The notes: generated by a model from the letters alone, not told the origin. Shown: positions 18,823 through 27,884, counted from the first letter of the stretch. The stretch is DNA of 64,000 bases from Evansella sp. AB-P1 (GCF_029688925.1 NZ_JARUKY010000022.1:1-64000); one strand, 5' to 3'. Made by a program: numbers and translations.

Positions 18823-19200
18823 TTCAGGGTAGACCGCCCGTGCAAGTGGAGATTTGCACCATGGAGGATGAAAATTATACATCAAGGTGGTTCATACGTT
18901 TCTTGCGGACGCTTTCACCACAGGCATAAGTGCGACATCTGTTCATGCTTCACAGTGTCTTCTTTACCGTGGGGAACGGCCTCAACTACCTAGCACTTAC
19001 ACAGTAAGTGCTAGGGGATTTTCGGACTCGTGCTGATCCCACTGGAGTCGCCGCTATCCACTCATGAACTGTTTTATTTTCAGGGTAGACATCCATCCAA
19101 GTGGAAATTGCGCCATGGGGGATGAAAATTACTCATCTGGAAGTTCTTCTGTTCTATGCGGAAGTCGAAATTTGAAATCTAAAGACTTTTTACCAGAACA
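18823..19200 (+). repeat. Dispersed repeat family B, copy B3 plus start of another copy
   Basis: Fills most of the 664-base spacer 18653-19316. It runs from TTTTCAGGGTAGACCGCCC through GTGCAAG...TTTGCACCATGGAGGATGAAAAT, the CACCACAGGCATAAGTGCGAC tract shared with B2, a perfect hairpin CCTAGCACTTAC (18989-19000) and GTAAGTGCTAGG (19004-19015), GGAGTCGCCGCTATCCACTC, and TTTTCAGGGTAGAC at about 19077, after which a second partial copy begins. The hairpin arms differ completely from those of B2 at the same place. Confidence 0.85.
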
Positions 19201-19237
19201 AATCAATTTTTTCTGCTTTTGCACGTCTCATTAAATT

Positions 19238-19279
19238 GGAAAAAACTTGGTGAAACAGAAGTTTCCCAAGCTTTTTTCA
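19238..19279 (-). terminator. Terminator of the radical SAM gene
   Basis: Nested stem AAAAACTTGG...CCAAGCTTTTTT with an inner GAAAC/GTTTC pair, ending in a T-run on the minus strand, about 40 bases past the stop. Confidence 0.85.
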
Positions 19280-19316
19280 CAAAAAGATATTATTTTAAAG
19301 TTCCTTTACTATTGTA

Positions 19317-20441
19317 TTACATAGTTTGTCGTTTATTTCTTAAGGCTTTTGGAATGTATACACAATATGGTTCACTCTCTAGATAATCCCCTGTAATTGC
19401 ATATGCTCTAGAACGAGAACCACCGCAAACTTGTTTATATTCACATACACCACATTTTCCTTTATAAACATCAGGATTTCTCAAATCCTTAAAGATTTTC
19501 GACTCTCTATAAATGGTTGAAAGTGGTGTTTCTTTTACGTTTCCAGCTTTAATAGGTAAAAGTCCACTAGGATACACATCTCCTACATGAGAGATAAATA
19601 CAAAACCATTACCATCATTAACACCTTTAGGAGCACGACCTAATCCACCAATTTTACTCGTTGCCCCTTCCTTCAAAGCATCCTTATATTGGATGGCGTC
19701 TGTCTTTTCTACTCTGTTTTCTTTCATTTTATTTTGTATAACGACACGTCGATAATGCTGTGCAGCTGTCGTTTTAATATCAAAAGACACTTTCTTAGAT
19801 AAATCATAAAGCCACTGAAATACCTTTTCGTGCTCTGCAGGCGAAATCATATCCTCCAATTGCCCTCGGCCTGTTGGGACAAGGAAAAAGACACTCCACA
19901 AAACACAATCTAACTCTTCCACAAGCTTTGCCATATCATCTAAATGATCATGATTATAGCGTGATATTACTGTATTGATTTGAATTGGCATTTCTAATTC
20001 ATGTAAATAGCGAATAGCATTCATCGTTAGATCAAATGAGCCTGTCGTTCCACGAAAGTGGTCATGAATTTCTCCGTTTGGACCATCAATACTAAAAGCC
20101 CAACGTGATAATCCTACTTCCTTTGCTTTTTCCATAGCTTCTTTCGTAACATTTGGCGTTGCAGATGGTGTCATGGAAACACGGACACCTTTATTGATAG
20201 CATATTTAGCAATATCATAAACATCTTCACGCATTAGTGGGTCTCCCCCAGTAAATACGAGCATAGGATTATTCATAGAATAGATGTCATCAATAAGCTT
20301 TTTTCCTTCTTCAAACGTTAACTCTTGTGGATGACGTCGATATTGCGCTTCAGCTCGGCAATGGAGGCACTTTAACTCACATGCTCGAGTAAGTTCCCAT
20401 ATCACAATAAATGGATTTTCATCATAATTTTGAGGAAACAT
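19317..20441 (-). CDS. Radical SAM/SPASM protein (TIGR04053-like, NirJ/AhbD-related)
   Basis: A cytosolic radical SAM enzyme of 374 residues. The iron-sulfur cysteines are C21, C25 and C28 (CELKCLHC), followed by TGGDPL. A C-terminal SPASM-type cluster region has CGVCEYKQVCGGSRSRAYA near residue 328 and a last cysteine near residue 360, so auxiliary clusters are expected. The family is related to heme d1/alternative heme decarboxylases (NirJ, AhbD); its own substrate is unknown. An exact Fnr-type palindrome lies 81-96 bases upstream of the ATG, which has AAGGAGGGG upstream. The next gene upstream on the same strand encodes a DUF2249 protein. This suggests an anaerobic or NO-linked role, by inference. 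Confidence 0.88.
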   Translation of the reverse strand: MFPQNYDENPFIVIWELTRACELKCLHCRAEAQYRRHPQELTFEEGKKLIDDIYSMNNPMLVFTGGDPLMREDVYDIAKYAINKGVRVSMTPSATPNVTKEAMEKAKEVGLSRWAFSIDGPNGEIHDHFRGTTGSFDLTMNAIRYLHELEMPIQINTVISRYNHDHLDDMAKLVEELDCVLWSVFFLVPTGRGQLEDMISPAEHEKVFQWLYDLSKKVSFDIKTTAAQHYRRVVIQNKMKENRVEKTDAIQYKDALKEGATSKIGGLGRAPKGVNDGNGFVFISHVGDVYPSGLLPIKAGNVKETPLSTIYRESKIFKDLRNPDVYKGKCGVCEYKQVCGGSRSRAYAITGDYLESEPYCVYIPKALRNKRQTM

Positions 20442-20521
20442 ATCAATTACCCCTCCTTATATTTAGGACAACTCTTTTCCTACCTATACCTTTTAGCTTA
20501 GCTCTGTTAATAAAAGAATGA

Positions 20522-20537
20522 TGTGACAATAATCACA
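20522..20537 (-). promoter_or_regulatory. Fnr-type operator upstream of the radical SAM gene
   Basis: TGTGACAATAATCACA is a perfect TGTGA-N6-TCACA palindrome, the Bacillus Fnr (CRP/FNR family) consensus. Its centre lies about 88 bases upstream of the start codon. If it activates from the usual -41.5 position, transcription would begin near 20488. No obvious -35 is needed for class II activation; the -10 match there is weak. Confidence 0.7.
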
Positions 20538-20591
20538 AATGAAGGATATCAATGTTAAATGTTCACAAAATACCAACAAACTCACTAATGT

Positions 20592-20665
20592 CATTAGAAA
20601 AGCGCAAGGCGCACCAATTCCGCCTAAGTACAGCCTATACGGCGTAATATCGACATCCTGTCTCC
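20592..20665 (+). repeat. Dispersed repeat family A, copy A4 (inner stem lost)
   Basis: Begins AGAAAAGCGCAAGGCGCACC and keeps outer arms ATTCCGCC (20617-20624) and GGCGTAAT (20641-20648), then TATCGACATCCTG. The inner GCCCAC/GTGGGC stem is mostly deleted, giving a shortened copy. Confidence 0.8.
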
Positions 20666-20729
20666 CCCCAAATGTAAATGTTCTGGCCGTTTAAAAGTGC
20701 TTTTTACTTTTTATGCGGACAGGTTATTT

Positions 20730-20850
20730 GACACGAGGTGATGGCGCATCAATTTAACCTATGAACGCCCACGTCCTGTGGGCAACGGTTAAATCATCAT
20801 TGTCCTGACACCTAGACAACGTTAGAAAAAATTTATAAATTCTAGTATCG
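20730..20850 (+). repeat. Dispersed repeat family A, copy A5
   Basis: Perfect nested stem: outer arms ATTTAACC (20752-20759) and GGTTAAAT (20787-20794), inner GCCCAC (20767-20772) and GTGGGC (20778-20783) with loop GTCCT. It is followed by GTCCTGACACCTAGACAACG and TAGAAAAAATTTATAAATTCTA. With A4 it occupies the 485-base spacer 20442-20926. Confidence 0.85.
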
Positions 20851-20908
20851 AAAAAAAAGATATCTCTTAAAGAGGATTGATAAATCCAACTTTTTGAGAC
20901 ATCCTTCC
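20850..20908 (-). terminator. Terminator of the DUF2249 gene
   Basis: On the minus strand GGATGTCTC...GAGATATC closes a hairpin containing an inner GGATT/AATCC stem and is followed by TTTTTTTTC. It lies within about 60 bases of the DUF2249 stop. Confidence 0.7.
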
Positions 20909-20926
20909 ATTTGCATATTCGTTAAT

Positions 20927-21166
20927 TTATTTTTTTTCGATTACAACACACCATTGCTTTGGGCCTTCTTCTAGATAATCCCATTCGAATAATCCTTCTC
21001 GTTCAATCATGAATTGGTATTGTAATGGACGTGGATCATGATCGTTTGTTAATTGTAATGATTCTCCAGTCTGTAATCCATCAAACACCTCAAATATTTT
21101 TGGGTGACGAAGACGAGGTTCAATGTCTGGTGCATGAAGTTGTTGAACTATTTTTCTTTCTGCCAT
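20927..21166 (-). CDS. DUF2249 domain protein
   Basis: A 79-residue single-domain protein matching DUF2249, a TusA-like small fold found next to nitrite, NO and heme genes. The family hallmark LTNDHDPRPLQYQF is at about residues 38-51, followed by FEWDYLEEGPKQW. ATG with GGGAGG 8 bases upstream. It lies upstream of the radical SAM gene on the same strand, but about 485 bases with a terminator and two repeats separate them, so they are probably not one transcript. Function unknown; redox or NO-related partner role is inferred from family context. Confidence 0.88.
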   Translation of the reverse strand: MAERKIVQQLHAPDIEPRLRHPKIFEVFDGLQTGESLQLTNDHDPRPLQYQFMIEREGLFEWDYLEEGPKQWCVVIEKK

Positions 21167-21483
21167 ATTAGTTTCCTCCCTAACTTTTTCAAAAGTTATT
21201 ATTCTTATAATCTATGACTATCGTATCGTATATCCTAATTTGAGGTTGTGAGGTAGAACACCATAATAGGAAATTTCAAACCTTCTTTTATTAACATAAA
21301 TGAAAAGACAAAGATTTTAGCTACACTCGAACTTATTCTATATTGTTTTTCTTAACCTTCTCTTATAAGAATAGCAGGATTATCCATGTAAACTGATATA
21401 TTAATCCATGGTTAAATAGCCTAAATAAATATATCGTTATTTTACAAACATTAAAAATTGTTTGAAAATAGGAGGAATTGCTT
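21167..21483 (+). promoter_or_regulatory. Upstream region of the ABC exporter operon with inverted repeat
   Basis: About 317 bases without a gene, between divergent DUF2249 and exporter genes. TTATCCATG (21380-21388) and CATGGTTAA (21407-21415) form an imperfect inverted repeat, and CTTATAAG near 21362 is a short palindrome. Either could be an operator; neither matches a regulator I can name. Confidence 0.3.
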
Positions 21484-23268
21484 TTGGAATCAGGATCAAT
21501 TGTAAAAAATCATATAATAAAACATAAATGGCAATACATTTTAGGCGTGATATTATTGTCCATCTCCTGTATTCTTCAATTACAAATCCCAGTATTTCTA
21601 GAATCTTTTGCCGACAGTGCAGAAGATGGAACATTAAATAATTCTCTTTTACTTCAACTAACAATAAGTGTTGTTCTCGTAGGCCTCGGCATCGCATTTT
21701 TTCGTTCCATCAGTCGAATTTACATCTTTCGATTATCAAGAATACTTGAAAAAAAGGTGAGGAGACGACTTTTTTCCCATTGGTTAAAACTTCCTTTGCA
21801 ATACTACAATAAACAACGTATCGGCGATCTTATGTCTCATGCTATTAACGATGTGAATGTTATTCGAGAGGTAGCAATGGGGGGGATATTTCTTTCTATT
21901 GAAGTGGTTATTCTCATTACTATAGCCGTGACCATGATGGGAACAACAATTAATCCATGGCTTACTTTGGTGGTAATACTTCCCTTACCAGGATTAACTT
22001 TTTTAGCTTATAAATTCCGATTTCAAATTCAAAAACGTTCCAAGAATGTACAAGAGGCTATTAGCCATCTAACTAGTACTGTGCAAGAGTTTTGTTCCGG
22101 TATACGCGTTGTTAAAACGTATAGTCAAGAAAAGAATGAAAAGAAAAAATTTGAAGCAGAAAATAATAAAAACGTAAAAGCAAATCAACATCTTATCTTG
22201 ACTAACTCAATGTTCATCTCTGCCAGTATGGCAATTGTAGGATTAAGCTATTTATTATCTATCTTTTTTGGCGGTCTCCTCGTCATGAATGGAACCATCT
22301 CACTTGGAGAATTCGTTGCTTTTAATACTTATTTGTCCTTGCTTATTCAACCAGTAGAAAACTTAGGAAAAGTTATCAATATTCTGCAAAGAGGCTGGGC
22401 ATCAAACCATCGTCTTCGAACGATTTTCAATATTCAATCAGAGGTTCAAGATAACAAAGATGAGGTTCTAGAAGATATTGAAGTTCAGGGAGATATTCAA
22501 ATTGAGAATTTATCATTCTCGTATCCAGATAGTGAAGAAACAACATTACGTAATATTGATTTAACTGTTCCTAAAGGAAGTAGCTTGGCTATTGTGGGGA
22601 GAGTCGGTAGTGGTAAAACTACATTAATTAACCTTTTATTGAGAACGTATAATCCACCTAGGGGATCTATTTTTATTGATGGGAACGATATTTTTCAAAT
22701 CCCACTACAAACTCTTAGAAAGTCCGTAGGAATTGTTCCACAAGAAAACTTTTTATTTTCATCTGATATTAAGAAAAACATTGCTTTTAATCCAGGTTAC
22801 TATGGTGACGAAGACGTAACAGAGGCTGCAAAACTAGCACAAGTTTATGATAATATTATTGATTTTCCTCAGGAGTTTCGAACACCTTTAGGTGAAAGAG
22901 GTATTTCCTTATCAGGGGGACAGAGACAACGAATTAGTATTGCAAGGTCGTTATTAAAAAATGCTCCCATTTTAATCTTTGACGATAGCTTATCGGCAGT
23001 AGATGCTCAAACAGAGGAAAAAATTTTAAAAGGATTAAAACAAAAAATGGATGGACGAACGACCATCATTGTGAGTCATCGAATTTCATCTATCAAACAT
23101 GCAGACCAAATCATTGTGATGAATGATGGAGAAATTGTAGAACGTGGAACTCACGCTACCTTAATTAAACAAAAGGGGATTTACCGAAGAATGTATGAAA
23201 AACAAACATTCGGTCACAACAGAATCGTTGGTAATCAACGTAAAGAAATCTCCATAAAAAGGATGTAG
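21484..23268 (+). CDS. Heterodimeric ABC exporter subunit with non-canonical ATP site
   Basis: A half-transporter of about 594 residues: six transmembrane helices (about residues 1-310) fused to an ATPase domain. Walker A is GRVGSGKT near residue 374, signature LSGGQ near residue 477, and Walker B reads LIFDD, so the usual catalytic glutamate is aspartate. This is the pattern of the degenerate-site subunit in heterodimeric exporters such as BmrC of BmrCD. The start is likely TTG 21484 with AGGAGG 7-8 bases upstream; TTG 21478 is too close. Its partner starts 11 bases downstream. Multidrug or lipid export is inferred. Confidence 0.92.
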   Translation: MESGSIVKNHIIKHKWQYILGVILLSISCILQLQIPVFLESFADSAEDGTLNNSLLLQLTISVVLVGLGIAFFRSISRIYIFRLSRILEKKVRRRLFSHWLKLPLQYYNKQRIGDLMSHAINDVNVIREVAMGGIFLSIEVVILITIAVTMMGTTINPWLTLVVILPLPGLTFLAYKFRFQIQKRSKNVQEAISHLTSTVQEFCSGIRVVKTYSQEKNEKKKFEAENNKNVKANQHLILTNSMFISASMAIVGLSYLLSIFFGGLLVMNGTISLGEFVAFNTYLSLLIQPVENLGKVINILQRGWASNHRLRTIFNIQSEVQDNKDEVLEDIEVQGDIQIENLSFSYPDSEETTLRNIDLTVPKGSSLAIVGRVGSGKTTLINLLLRTYNPPRGSIFIDGNDIFQIPLQTLRKSVGIVPQENFLFSSDIKKNIAFNPGYYGDEDVTEAAKLAQVYDNIIDFPQEFRTPLGERGISLSGGQRQRISIARSLLKNAPILIFDDSLSAVDAQTEEKILKGLKQKMDGRTTIIVSHRISSIKHADQIIVMNDGEIVERGTHATLIKQKGIYRRMYEKQTFGHNRIVGNQRKEISIKRM

Positions 23269-23279
23269 GTGGTAGATAG

Positions 23280-25097
23280 ATGAATATTCATAAAGAGAAA
23301 CAGCTCGTAAATGTAGTTGATCGAAAACTTATTACTAAGTTATTAGTTTTTGCGAAACCATATTGGAAAAAAATATTACTCGCCTTTTTTTTAGCTTCCA
23401 TATTCGTCGTGGCTAATCTAGCACAGCCGTACTTAATTAAAGTTGCTATCGATGATTACTTGACAGTACAAACATCTGTTGAAGAAAGCTTCCAAGGCTT
23501 TGTTATGATTGGAGTACTATTCTTATTTACAATTTTCTTAACCTCATCTATGACTTATCTTCAAGAAAAATTACTTCAGTTTACTGGACAGTCTATTATC
23601 TTTGACATTCGACAAAAGATATTTCGTCATTTAGCAAGTATGCACATGCAATTTTTTGATCGTAATCCTGTTGGAAGAATTGTAACGAGAGTTACCCATG
23701 ATACAGAAGCATTGAATCAACTTTATTCTCAAGTAATTGTTAATTTAGTAAAAGAAGTATTAATTTTAATTGGTATAGTTTTTATTTTATTACAAATGAG
23801 TGTAGAGCTTACTCTATTAAGCTTTACCGTAATACCAATTCTCGTAATCCTTGTATTTTATTATAAAAGATTAATTCGAGATGCACACCGGTATACAAGA
23901 CTATTGCTGTCACGTCTCAATTCTAACCTCGCAGAGAATCTAAATGGCATTGGAATTATTCAATTTTTCACACGGGAAAGGAAACAACTTCACCAATTCG
24001 ATCATCTTAACAATGAACATTACCGTGCAGGAATGAGAGGCACCATTTTAAATTCCATTTTTAACCCTGCCATTGGTTTTCTAGGTAATATTGCGTTAGC
24101 GATCATCATTTGGTATGGGGGAAGAGGGGTTATGGATAGTGCGTTAACGTTCGGAGTTGTATATGCTTTTACTCACTATATACGTCAATTTTTCCAACCA
24201 TTGATGGCGATTGCTGATAAGTATAATCAAATTCAAACCGCCATGGCATCCTCTGAAAGAATCTTTGATATGTTAGATGAAAAACCTCAAATTAATGATA
24301 GTCCTAACGCAAAAAACTTTCCAAATAAAATTGATGGAAAGATCCAATTTCATAACGTTTCATTTGCATATCAGCCTGATGAGTATGTTTTGAAAGATAT
24401 TAGCTTTCAAATAAATTCTGGAGAGACTGTAGGATTTGTAGGTGCTACTGGAGCTGGTAAAAGCTCTATTATTAATTTAATTAATCGTTTTTATGATATT
24501 CAAAAAGGAACTATTTTTATTGATGGTTACGATATAAAACAAGTTAAAGTAGAGGATGTACGACGTAGAATTGGAGTCATACAACAAGATCCATTCATTT
24601 TTACAGGGGATGTATTGTATAATATTCGTCTTCATCATGAACACATTTCTGAAGAAGAGATTATTAAACTAGCAAAGTCAATCGGAATTCATGATTTTAT
24701 ATCTAGTTTACCTAAAGGCTACCAAACATTGTTAGGAGAACAAGGTGTTACTTTATCTAGCGGTCAAAAACAACTCATTTCCTTCTTAAGAGCATTAGCA
24801 TTTGACCCTGACGTCCTTATATTAGATGAAGCTACAGCAAACATAGACACAGAAACGGAAGAACTTGTTCAACAAGCCCTTCATTATTTATCACATGGTC
24901 GAACGACAATTATAGTTGCCCATAGACTATCTACTATTAAACATGCTGATAACATCATTGTAATGGATAAAGGAGAGATTCGTGAAACTGGAAATCACGA
25001 AGAACTACTAAAGCAAAGAGGAATTTACCATCACCTATATGAATTACAAAACAAGGAAGCTATAGATACTAAGAATATGAGTTACTCCTCATCATAA
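23280..25097 (+). CDS. Heterodimeric ABC exporter subunit with canonical ATPase site
   Basis: The second half-transporter, 605 residues: six transmembrane helices (about 30-320) and an ATPase domain. Walker A is GATGAGKS near residue 388, Walker B is VLILDEATANID with the catalytic glutamate present, and the signature reads LSSGQ instead of LSGGQ. Together with the upstream subunit (D in place of E, intact LSGGQ) this predicts one active and one degenerate ATP site, as in BmrCD and TM287/288. The ribosome binding site is GTAGGTGGTAG. A hairpin terminator follows the gene. Confidence 0.93.
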   Translation: MNIHKEKQLVNVVDRKLITKLLVFAKPYWKKILLAFFLASIFVVANLAQPYLIKVAIDDYLTVQTSVEESFQGFVMIGVLFLFTIFLTSSMTYLQEKLLQFTGQSIIFDIRQKIFRHLASMHMQFFDRNPVGRIVTRVTHDTEALNQLYSQVIVNLVKEVLILIGIVFILLQMSVELTLLSFTVIPILVILVFYYKRLIRDAHRYTRLLLSRLNSNLAENLNGIGIIQFFTRERKQLHQFDHLNNEHYRAGMRGTILNSIFNPAIGFLGNIALAIIIWYGGRGVMDSALTFGVVYAFTHYIRQFFQPLMAIADKYNQIQTAMASSERIFDMLDEKPQINDSPNAKNFPNKIDGKIQFHNVSFAYQPDEYVLKDISFQINSGETVGFVGATGAGKSSIINLINRFYDIQKGTIFIDGYDIKQVKVEDVRRRIGVIQQDPFIFTGDVLYNIRLHHEHISEEEIIKLAKSIGIHDFISSLPKGYQTLLGEQGVTLSSGQKQLISFLRALAFDPDVLILDEATANIDTETEELVQQALHYLSHGRTTIIVAHRLSTIKHADNIIVMDKGEIRETGNHEELLKQRGIYHHLYELQNKEAIDTKNMSYSSS

Positions 25098-25140
25098 GAA
25101 AAGGGTTACCTAGAAGCTCCTATTATTACCTTACAAAAGT

Positions 25141-25180
25141 AACCACCATTGCATAAAAAGTAGCAATGGTGGTTTATTAT
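25141..25180. terminator. Bidirectional terminator between exporter and AraC genes
   Basis: Perfect 12-bp stem AACCACCATTGC (25141-25152) and GCAATGGTGGTT (25163-25174), followed by TATTAT; it separates two convergent genes. Confidence 0.85.
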
Positions 25181-25212
25181 TTCTCCCATAGATAACTGAA
25201 TTTGGGAAGCCT

Positions 25213-26073
25213 CTACTTTTTCGTCACTCTCTTTGTTCTATGCCTCTTTGCAAATTCCGTTGGAGACATTCCTACAACCTTTTTAAATGTTCGACTAAAA
25301 TAAAATTCATCATGATAACCTACACTTTGCGCAATTGCTTTTAATTTATATTCAGATAAAACAATTAATTCTTTTGCACGGTCCATTCTTACATGTCTTA
25401 AGTAATCCATTGGACTATATCCAATAAACTTTTTAAATAAACGGGAGTAGTGACTTACACTCATACCTGCCTGCTGTGCTAAGGAATGAACAGTAATTTT
25501 TTCATTATAGTGAGATATAAGATATTCAATTGTCGTATCAATGGCATTTGTTGTATTACCAGTAACTTTCTGTGAACGGAAGTCTTGTATGATAGTTAAT
25601 AGAAGTTCATTGAATAAGAGCTTCCTTTTCATAGCAACGATCGCCCCCCTTCGTTTTCTTAAGTAATAAATTTGTTCAAATAGGTTTATTACTTGTGGAG
25701 GGTTTTGTAATTTATACATACCTGATAAGGGAAATTCAACATTCTCTCCCTTTTCTAGCTTCCAATTTTCCCTTTCAACATGAGCAATAGCATATGTAAA
25801 ACGAACAAAAAAGTATTCAAGTGGTTCTTTCGAATCAGAATATCGTTCACACTCCATATTTGGCTTTAAGAAAAATAGTTTACCTGGCTCCACAGGATAA
25901 TTTGTCCCATCAATAATAAGCTCTCCTTTCCCCTTTGCAATAATCCAAATAGAATGGAATGAATGCTCCCACGTATGGAACTGTTTTGTAGGTATACATT
26001 GCTTATAGCCTACTAATGAAATAGAAAAAACGAAACGATTTAACTTAGACATAACTTCTCCAGGCTTTATCAT
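25213..26073 (-). CDS. AraC family transcriptional regulator
   Basis: A 286-residue regulator: an N-terminal cupin-like sensing domain (about residues 20-120, with the ligand-barrel pattern FHTWEHSFHSIWII...GKLFFLKP) and a C-terminal double helix-turn-helix DNA-binding domain (about 185-282), including the AraC signature AIAQSVGYHDEFYFSRTFKKVVGMSPTEF split around residue 260. Start at ATG 26073 with AAGGGTG upstream; ATG 26052 with GGAG is an equal alternative. It is convergent with the ABC exporter and divergent from the exonuclease gene, so its target is not obvious. Sugar or siderophore ligands are common in this family. Confidence 0.92.
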   Translation of the reverse strand: MIKPGEVMSKLNRFVFSISLVGYKQCIPTKQFHTWEHSFHSIWIIAKGKGELIIDGTNYPVEPGKLFFLKPNMECERYSDSKEPLEYFFVRFTYAIAHVERENWKLEKGENVEFPLSGMYKLQNPPQVINLFEQIYYLRKRRGAIVAMKRKLLFNELLLTIIQDFRSQKVTGNTTNAIDTTIEYLISHYNEKITVHSLAQQAGMSVSHYSRLFKKFIGYSPMDYLRHVRMDRAKELIVLSEYKLKAIAQSVGYHDEFYFSRTFKKVVGMSPTEFAKRHRTKRVTKK

Positions 26074-26183
26074 CTTTTATCACCCTTATATTGTCATATA
26101 TTTTCTGCAAGTTGTGGAATAAATTGGTCCTTTTTTTATAAATTAATTTCATTTATAATGTAATGTTGGAAAGGAGGTTAGGC

Positions 26184-27107
26184 ATGACTGACGTAAAACA
26201 ATATATTTTCTTTGATTTTGAAATGTTATGTTCTGATCGAGGAATGCCATACGAAAAGATGGAAGGCATACGTCTTGGTGCAGTTAAATATGACATCCGT
26301 TCAAATACTACGATGTATTTTGATCGCTTTATTAAACCACAAAGCAAGAAACCGTTATCAAGCTTTTGCAAAGAACTTACTGGAATTAAGGATTGTGATC
26401 TCATAAATGCAGATGAATTTAAACATGTTTTTGAAGACTTTCTAACATGGGTTGGAGGAATAAAACGATCACGCTTTTTTTCTTGGTCATCAAGTGATTT
26501 AACTCGTCTCAAAATTGACAGTGAAAGTAATGATATTCCATTTACTACAATAAACAAAATTGAAAAAAGGTATATCGATTTCCAAGCTATTTTTACAAAA
26601 CGAGTATCAAAAAATAACCCTTCCGTTGAAAACGCTTTGCAATTGTATGGACTTTCCTTTATTGGTGATGCTCATAATCCAATGCATGATGCGTATAATA
26701 CACTTCGAATTTATTTAACGTTTTTACATGAACCATTGAGAACAGACAAAATAATGCTTAAACAATTTATCTTTGAAAATGTTCCAGATGAACCTAAACT
26801 TATAAATCGAAAAGTAGCAAACGCATTACAGAAAGATATGAGTCAATTTAAAGAAAACTTAAAAGAGTTTTATCATTTAAAAGATGCTTATAAAATGATT
26901 AAGAAAACAAAACAAATGGTAAGAAAATATGAAAATATCTTAATTAATAGATCTGGTCTTTTTTCTAATGAAAATGTGGAAAAGATTAAGTATTTAGTAG
27001 AATTTTATCACGATTTACTAGTATCTTATCATGAACATTCCAGCTACTCCTCTAAAATTATGATATTGGATGAAAGTATTCTTTCTCCTCTAAACGAAGT
27101 TTTGTGA
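26184..27107 (+). CDS. DEDDh 3'-5' exonuclease-like protein
   Basis: A protein of about 307 residues with an RNase T/DnaQ-type exonuclease fold in its first 190 residues. Visible catalytic residues: FDFEM near residue 9 (D, E), an aspartate in the middle segment (WSSSDL), and HDAYNT near residue 172, the DEDDh signature. The C-terminal 110 residues are lysine-rich and helical. The fold resembles KapD, an inhibitor of the KinA pathway, but identity is not certain. ATG 26184 is chosen because AAAGGAGG lies 6 bases upstream; an ATG seven codons earlier overlaps that site. Confidence 0.85.
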   Translation: MTDVKQYIFFDFEMLCSDRGMPYEKMEGIRLGAVKYDIRSNTTMYFDRFIKPQSKKPLSSFCKELTGIKDCDLINADEFKHVFEDFLTWVGGIKRSRFFSWSSSDLTRLKIDSESNDIPFTTINKIEKRYIDFQAIFTKRVSKNNPSVENALQLYGLSFIGDAHNPMHDAYNTLRIYLTFLHEPLRTDKIMLKQFIFENVPDEPKLINRKVANALQKDMSQFKENLKEFYHLKDAYKMIKKTKQMVRKYENILINRSGLFSNENVEKIKYLVEFYHDLLVSYHEHSSYSSKIMILDESILSPLNEVL

Positions 27108-27176
27108 AGGATGATTATTATCTTCCTTCGTACATAGTATATTAATTCAAAAGGTGGTTATGTATCATTGGATAAA

Positions 27177-27205
27177 CCCTTTCGTACCATCATGACGAAA
27201 GGGGT
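27177..27205. terminator. Hairpin between convergent exonuclease and nitroreductase genes
   Basis: Stem ACCCTTTCGT (27177-27186) and ACGAAAGGGGT (27195-27205). It has no good T-run on either side, so termination is plausible rather than certain. Confidence 0.5.
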
Positions 27206-27221
27206 GTAAGAGCAAATCTTT

Positions 27222-27884
27222 TCATTTAATCCATTCTACAATTTCATTAAATGGCTTTCTTGTTTTAGGGCGCGGTTCCTTCACTCTGTATCCGAAGGTC
27301 ACCATTACCGATATATCAAGATGACCATTTTCTAATAGGCCTTCTTCATCTAGGATGGTATGTACAGCGTCATAATCAAACCCTTCTATTGGGCATGAAT
27401 CAATTCCTATCTGGGCTGCTGCTGTCATCATATTCGCTAATGCAATATATGTTTGCTTAATTGACCAATCAAAGATTGTACGTTCGCTTTCTAACAAATG
27501 TAAATCATTCTCTTGAAAGGACTTGTACCTTTCTTGTATTTTCCCCAGCAATTCAGGTGGAAATCCCTTAACATCTAACATATGCTTCTTAATATATTGC
27601 GAATCATATTTAACATCCTTAATTGTTCGTGCTAAAATAATGACGAAATAACTGGCAGTTGGAATCTGTCCCTTTCCTCCCCATGTTACTTTATGTAGCT
27701 TATCTTTCAAATCAGGATTCTCAATAACAAGGAACTTCCATGGTTCGATACCAATTGAACTAGGAGACAGTCTTCCAGTCTCTAAAATGAATTTGAAATC
27801 ATCTTCTTTTACTTTCTTATTTGGATTAAATTCTTTTGTTGCATGTCTAAATTTAAAGGTCTCTATAATCTCTTCTTTTCTCAT
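27222..27884 (-). CDS. yfkO: NAD(P)H nitroreductase, YfkO-like
   Basis: An FMN-dependent oxidoreductase of the nitroreductase family, about 220 residues, cytosolic. It closely resembles Bacillus subtilis YfkO by memory of its sequence: FRHATKEF near the start, GRLSPSSIGIEPWKF (FMN site), LARTIKDVKY and NMMTAAAQIGIDSCPIEGF. The start at ATG 27884 matches the YfkO N-terminus, although the ribosome binding site GAAGG is close; a GTG at 27914 would add ten charged residues. It reduces nitroaromatics or quinones; the natural substrate is unknown. Single gene. Confidence 0.9.
   Translation of the reverse strand: MRKEEIIETFKFRHATKEFNPNKKVKEDDFKFILETGRLSPSSIGIEPWKFLVIENPDLKDKLHKVTWGGKGQIPTASYFVIILARTIKDVKYDSQYIKKHMLDVKGFPPELLGKIQERYKSFQENDLHLLESERTIFDWSIKQTYIALANMMTAAAQIGIDSCPIEGFDYDAVHTILDEEGLLENGHLDISVMVTFGYRVKEPRPKTRKPFNEIVEWIK

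Noticed and set aside
20592-20850. A CRISPR-like array from repeated GTCCTGTGGGC blocks
   Set aside because: The copies are irregularly spaced, few, and internally palindromic rather than direct repeats with equal spacers.
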